Assembly: GCA_946885755.1 (NCBI GenBank)
Contig: CAMPHB010000076.1
Span: 1-6,622 of the forward strand
DNA length: 6,622 nucleotides
Source of the DNA: an uncultured Methylophaga sp.
GTDB lineage: Bacteria; Pseudomonadota; Gammaproteobacteria; Nitrosococcales; Methylophagaceae
Direction: 5' to 3'
Below the pieces are notes generated by a model that was not told the DNA's origin, did no database searches, and saw only the letters and a list, made by a program, of their open reading frames with translations. This document shows, in pieces, positions 5,813-6,622 of this stretch (the first letter of the stretch is position 1; each line of letters opens with the position of its first letter). A program made the translations under genes and the position numbers.

Positions 5813-6622
5813 ATGGCCGGCCCGGCAGTTGTACGCAGACGCGCAGACCGCCAAGATGTGTTGAGTGGGTAAATTGCAGATCGCCATGATAACTATCGAC
5901 AATATCAAACACGATAGCCAGCCCCAAACCACTGCCCGGCGTTGATTCATCGGCACGAAAACCCCGACGGGTGAGTTTTTGCAGATCTGCTTCAGCGCAG
6001 CCGGGACCATCGTCGTCAATAATGATCTGACAACCTTCAGCATGCTGGCTGACGTTTATTTCAATACGCCGCTGACACCACTTACAAGCGTTGTCGAGCA
6101 GATTACCGAGCAATTCCAGTAAGTCTTCGCGATCACCGGCAAACTGCACTTTTGGATCAATTTGCCAGTCAATCAGCAGTGATTTGTCGGCATGTAACAA
6201 TTGCAGGGTGCTGCTCAATTCGGCAATGGTTTGTTCAAGATCCACGCGCTGGCCGGGCAGTGGGGCACCCAGCAGACGAGCCCGTTTCAGTTCACGCTCA
6301 ACGATGTTCTGTAATTCGGCGGTGGTAGTTTTCAGGCGGCTGCGTAACGCCGGATGATCATTTAACACCGGCTCATCGGCGGTCTGATTAAGCAAACTCA
6401 GGCGGTTTTTCAGGGCATGGGCGAGATTGCCGAGTGCCACCCTTGAACGCTGGGTTTTGCGGGTCATAGTACTTAATAACTGATTTAAAGCGGCGATCAT
6501 CGGCTGAATTTCTTCAGGCGCTTTGTCACTGATTTGCTGAGCCTCACCGCGATTCAGCCGTAGCAGCTGCTGACGAATACCGGCAAGCGGTGTTAAGGCC
6601 TTGCCGACCAGCAGCCATTGCA
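5811..6622 (-). CDS. PhoQ-like sensor histidine kinase, N-terminus cut by window edge
   Basis: Only the last 269 codons are inside the window; the frame is open to the right edge, so sensor and membrane segments are missing. An internal ATG at 6500 is not the likely start, because the HAMP-like region (about visible residues 7-52, LTPLAGIRQQL onwards) precedes it. The H-box is GNLAHALKNRLSLL with phospho-acceptor His68 (codon 6417-6419). The ATPase domain has N-box GNLLDNACKWC (172-182), G1 DDGPGC (203-208), G2 GSGLGLAI (229-236) and a final LGGLRVCVQLPGRP. The HALK-type H-box and the DNACKxC N-box are characteristic of the PhoQ group, whose members sense divalent cations, acid or antimicrobial peptides. 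The response regulator is expected upstream, to the right of the window. In the H-box the usual Pro after Lys-Thr/Asn is Arg. The convergent PepSY genes may belong to the same regulatory unit. Confidence 0.87.
   Translation of the reverse strand, partial: QWLLVGKALTPLAGIRQQLLRLNRGEAQQISDKAPEEIQPMIAALNQLLSTMTRKTQRSRVALGNLAHALKNRLSLLNQTADEPVLNDHPALRSRLKTTTAELQNIVERELKRARLLGAPLPGQRVDLEQTIAELSSTLQLLHADKSLLIDWQIDPKVQFAGDREDLLELLGNLLDNACKWCQRRIEINVSQHAEGCQIIIDDDGPGCAEADLQKLTRRGFRADESTPGSGLGLAIVFDIVDSYHGDLQFTHSTHLGGLRVCVQLPGRP

Overview
The window looks like chromosomal DNA of a gammaproteobacterium. The evidence is an NsrR-type regulator close to the enterobacterial protein, a PhoQ-like kinase, a Gram-negative 5-formyl-THF cyclo-ligase, and short signal-peptide PepSY proteins. 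Codon use and moderate GC would fit the Rheinheimera/Alishewanella/Alteromonadales neighbourhood, but that placement is only a guess. Coding is dense. I see no RNA genes, insertion sequences, CRISPR arrays or phage genes.

Left block, minus strand (1-3760), read right to left: nsrR, the [Fe-S] nitric-oxide-responsive Rrf2 repressor; fau/ygfA, 5-formyltetrahydrofolate cyclo-ligase, overlapping the end of nsrR; then, after 84 bp, a very large hybrid sensor kinase. The kinase has an uninterrupted frame of 888 codons that runs off the left edge. Its order is membrane region, four PAS-type domains (the last LOV-like but without the flavin-binding cysteine), HisKA, HATPase, and the first residues of a receiver domain.

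Middle (3761-4219): a 459-bp divergent intergenic region between nsrR and a rightward gene. It has no convincing gene but an unusual number of short inverted repeats, including a dyad about 30-55 bp upstream of nsrR that is a good candidate operator.

Right block: on the plus strand, an HPP-family membrane protein (4220-4945), then two related small periplasmic PepSY-like proteins (5026-5334 and 5455-5766). Each PepSY gene has its own ribosome site and is followed by a strong intrinsic terminator. Converging on them from the right edge is the C-terminal part of a PhoQ-like sensor kinase (5811-6622, minus strand). The terminator at 5781-5812 is bidirectional and serves both sides.

Two functional themes can be proposed. 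First, the divergent pairing of NsrR with an HPP protein (a family with plant members reported to move nitrite) suggests a nitrite/NO link. Second, the PepSY pair next to a PhoQ-like kinase resembles loci in which small PepSY proteins accompany envelope or cation-sensing two-component systems. Both are inferences from context.
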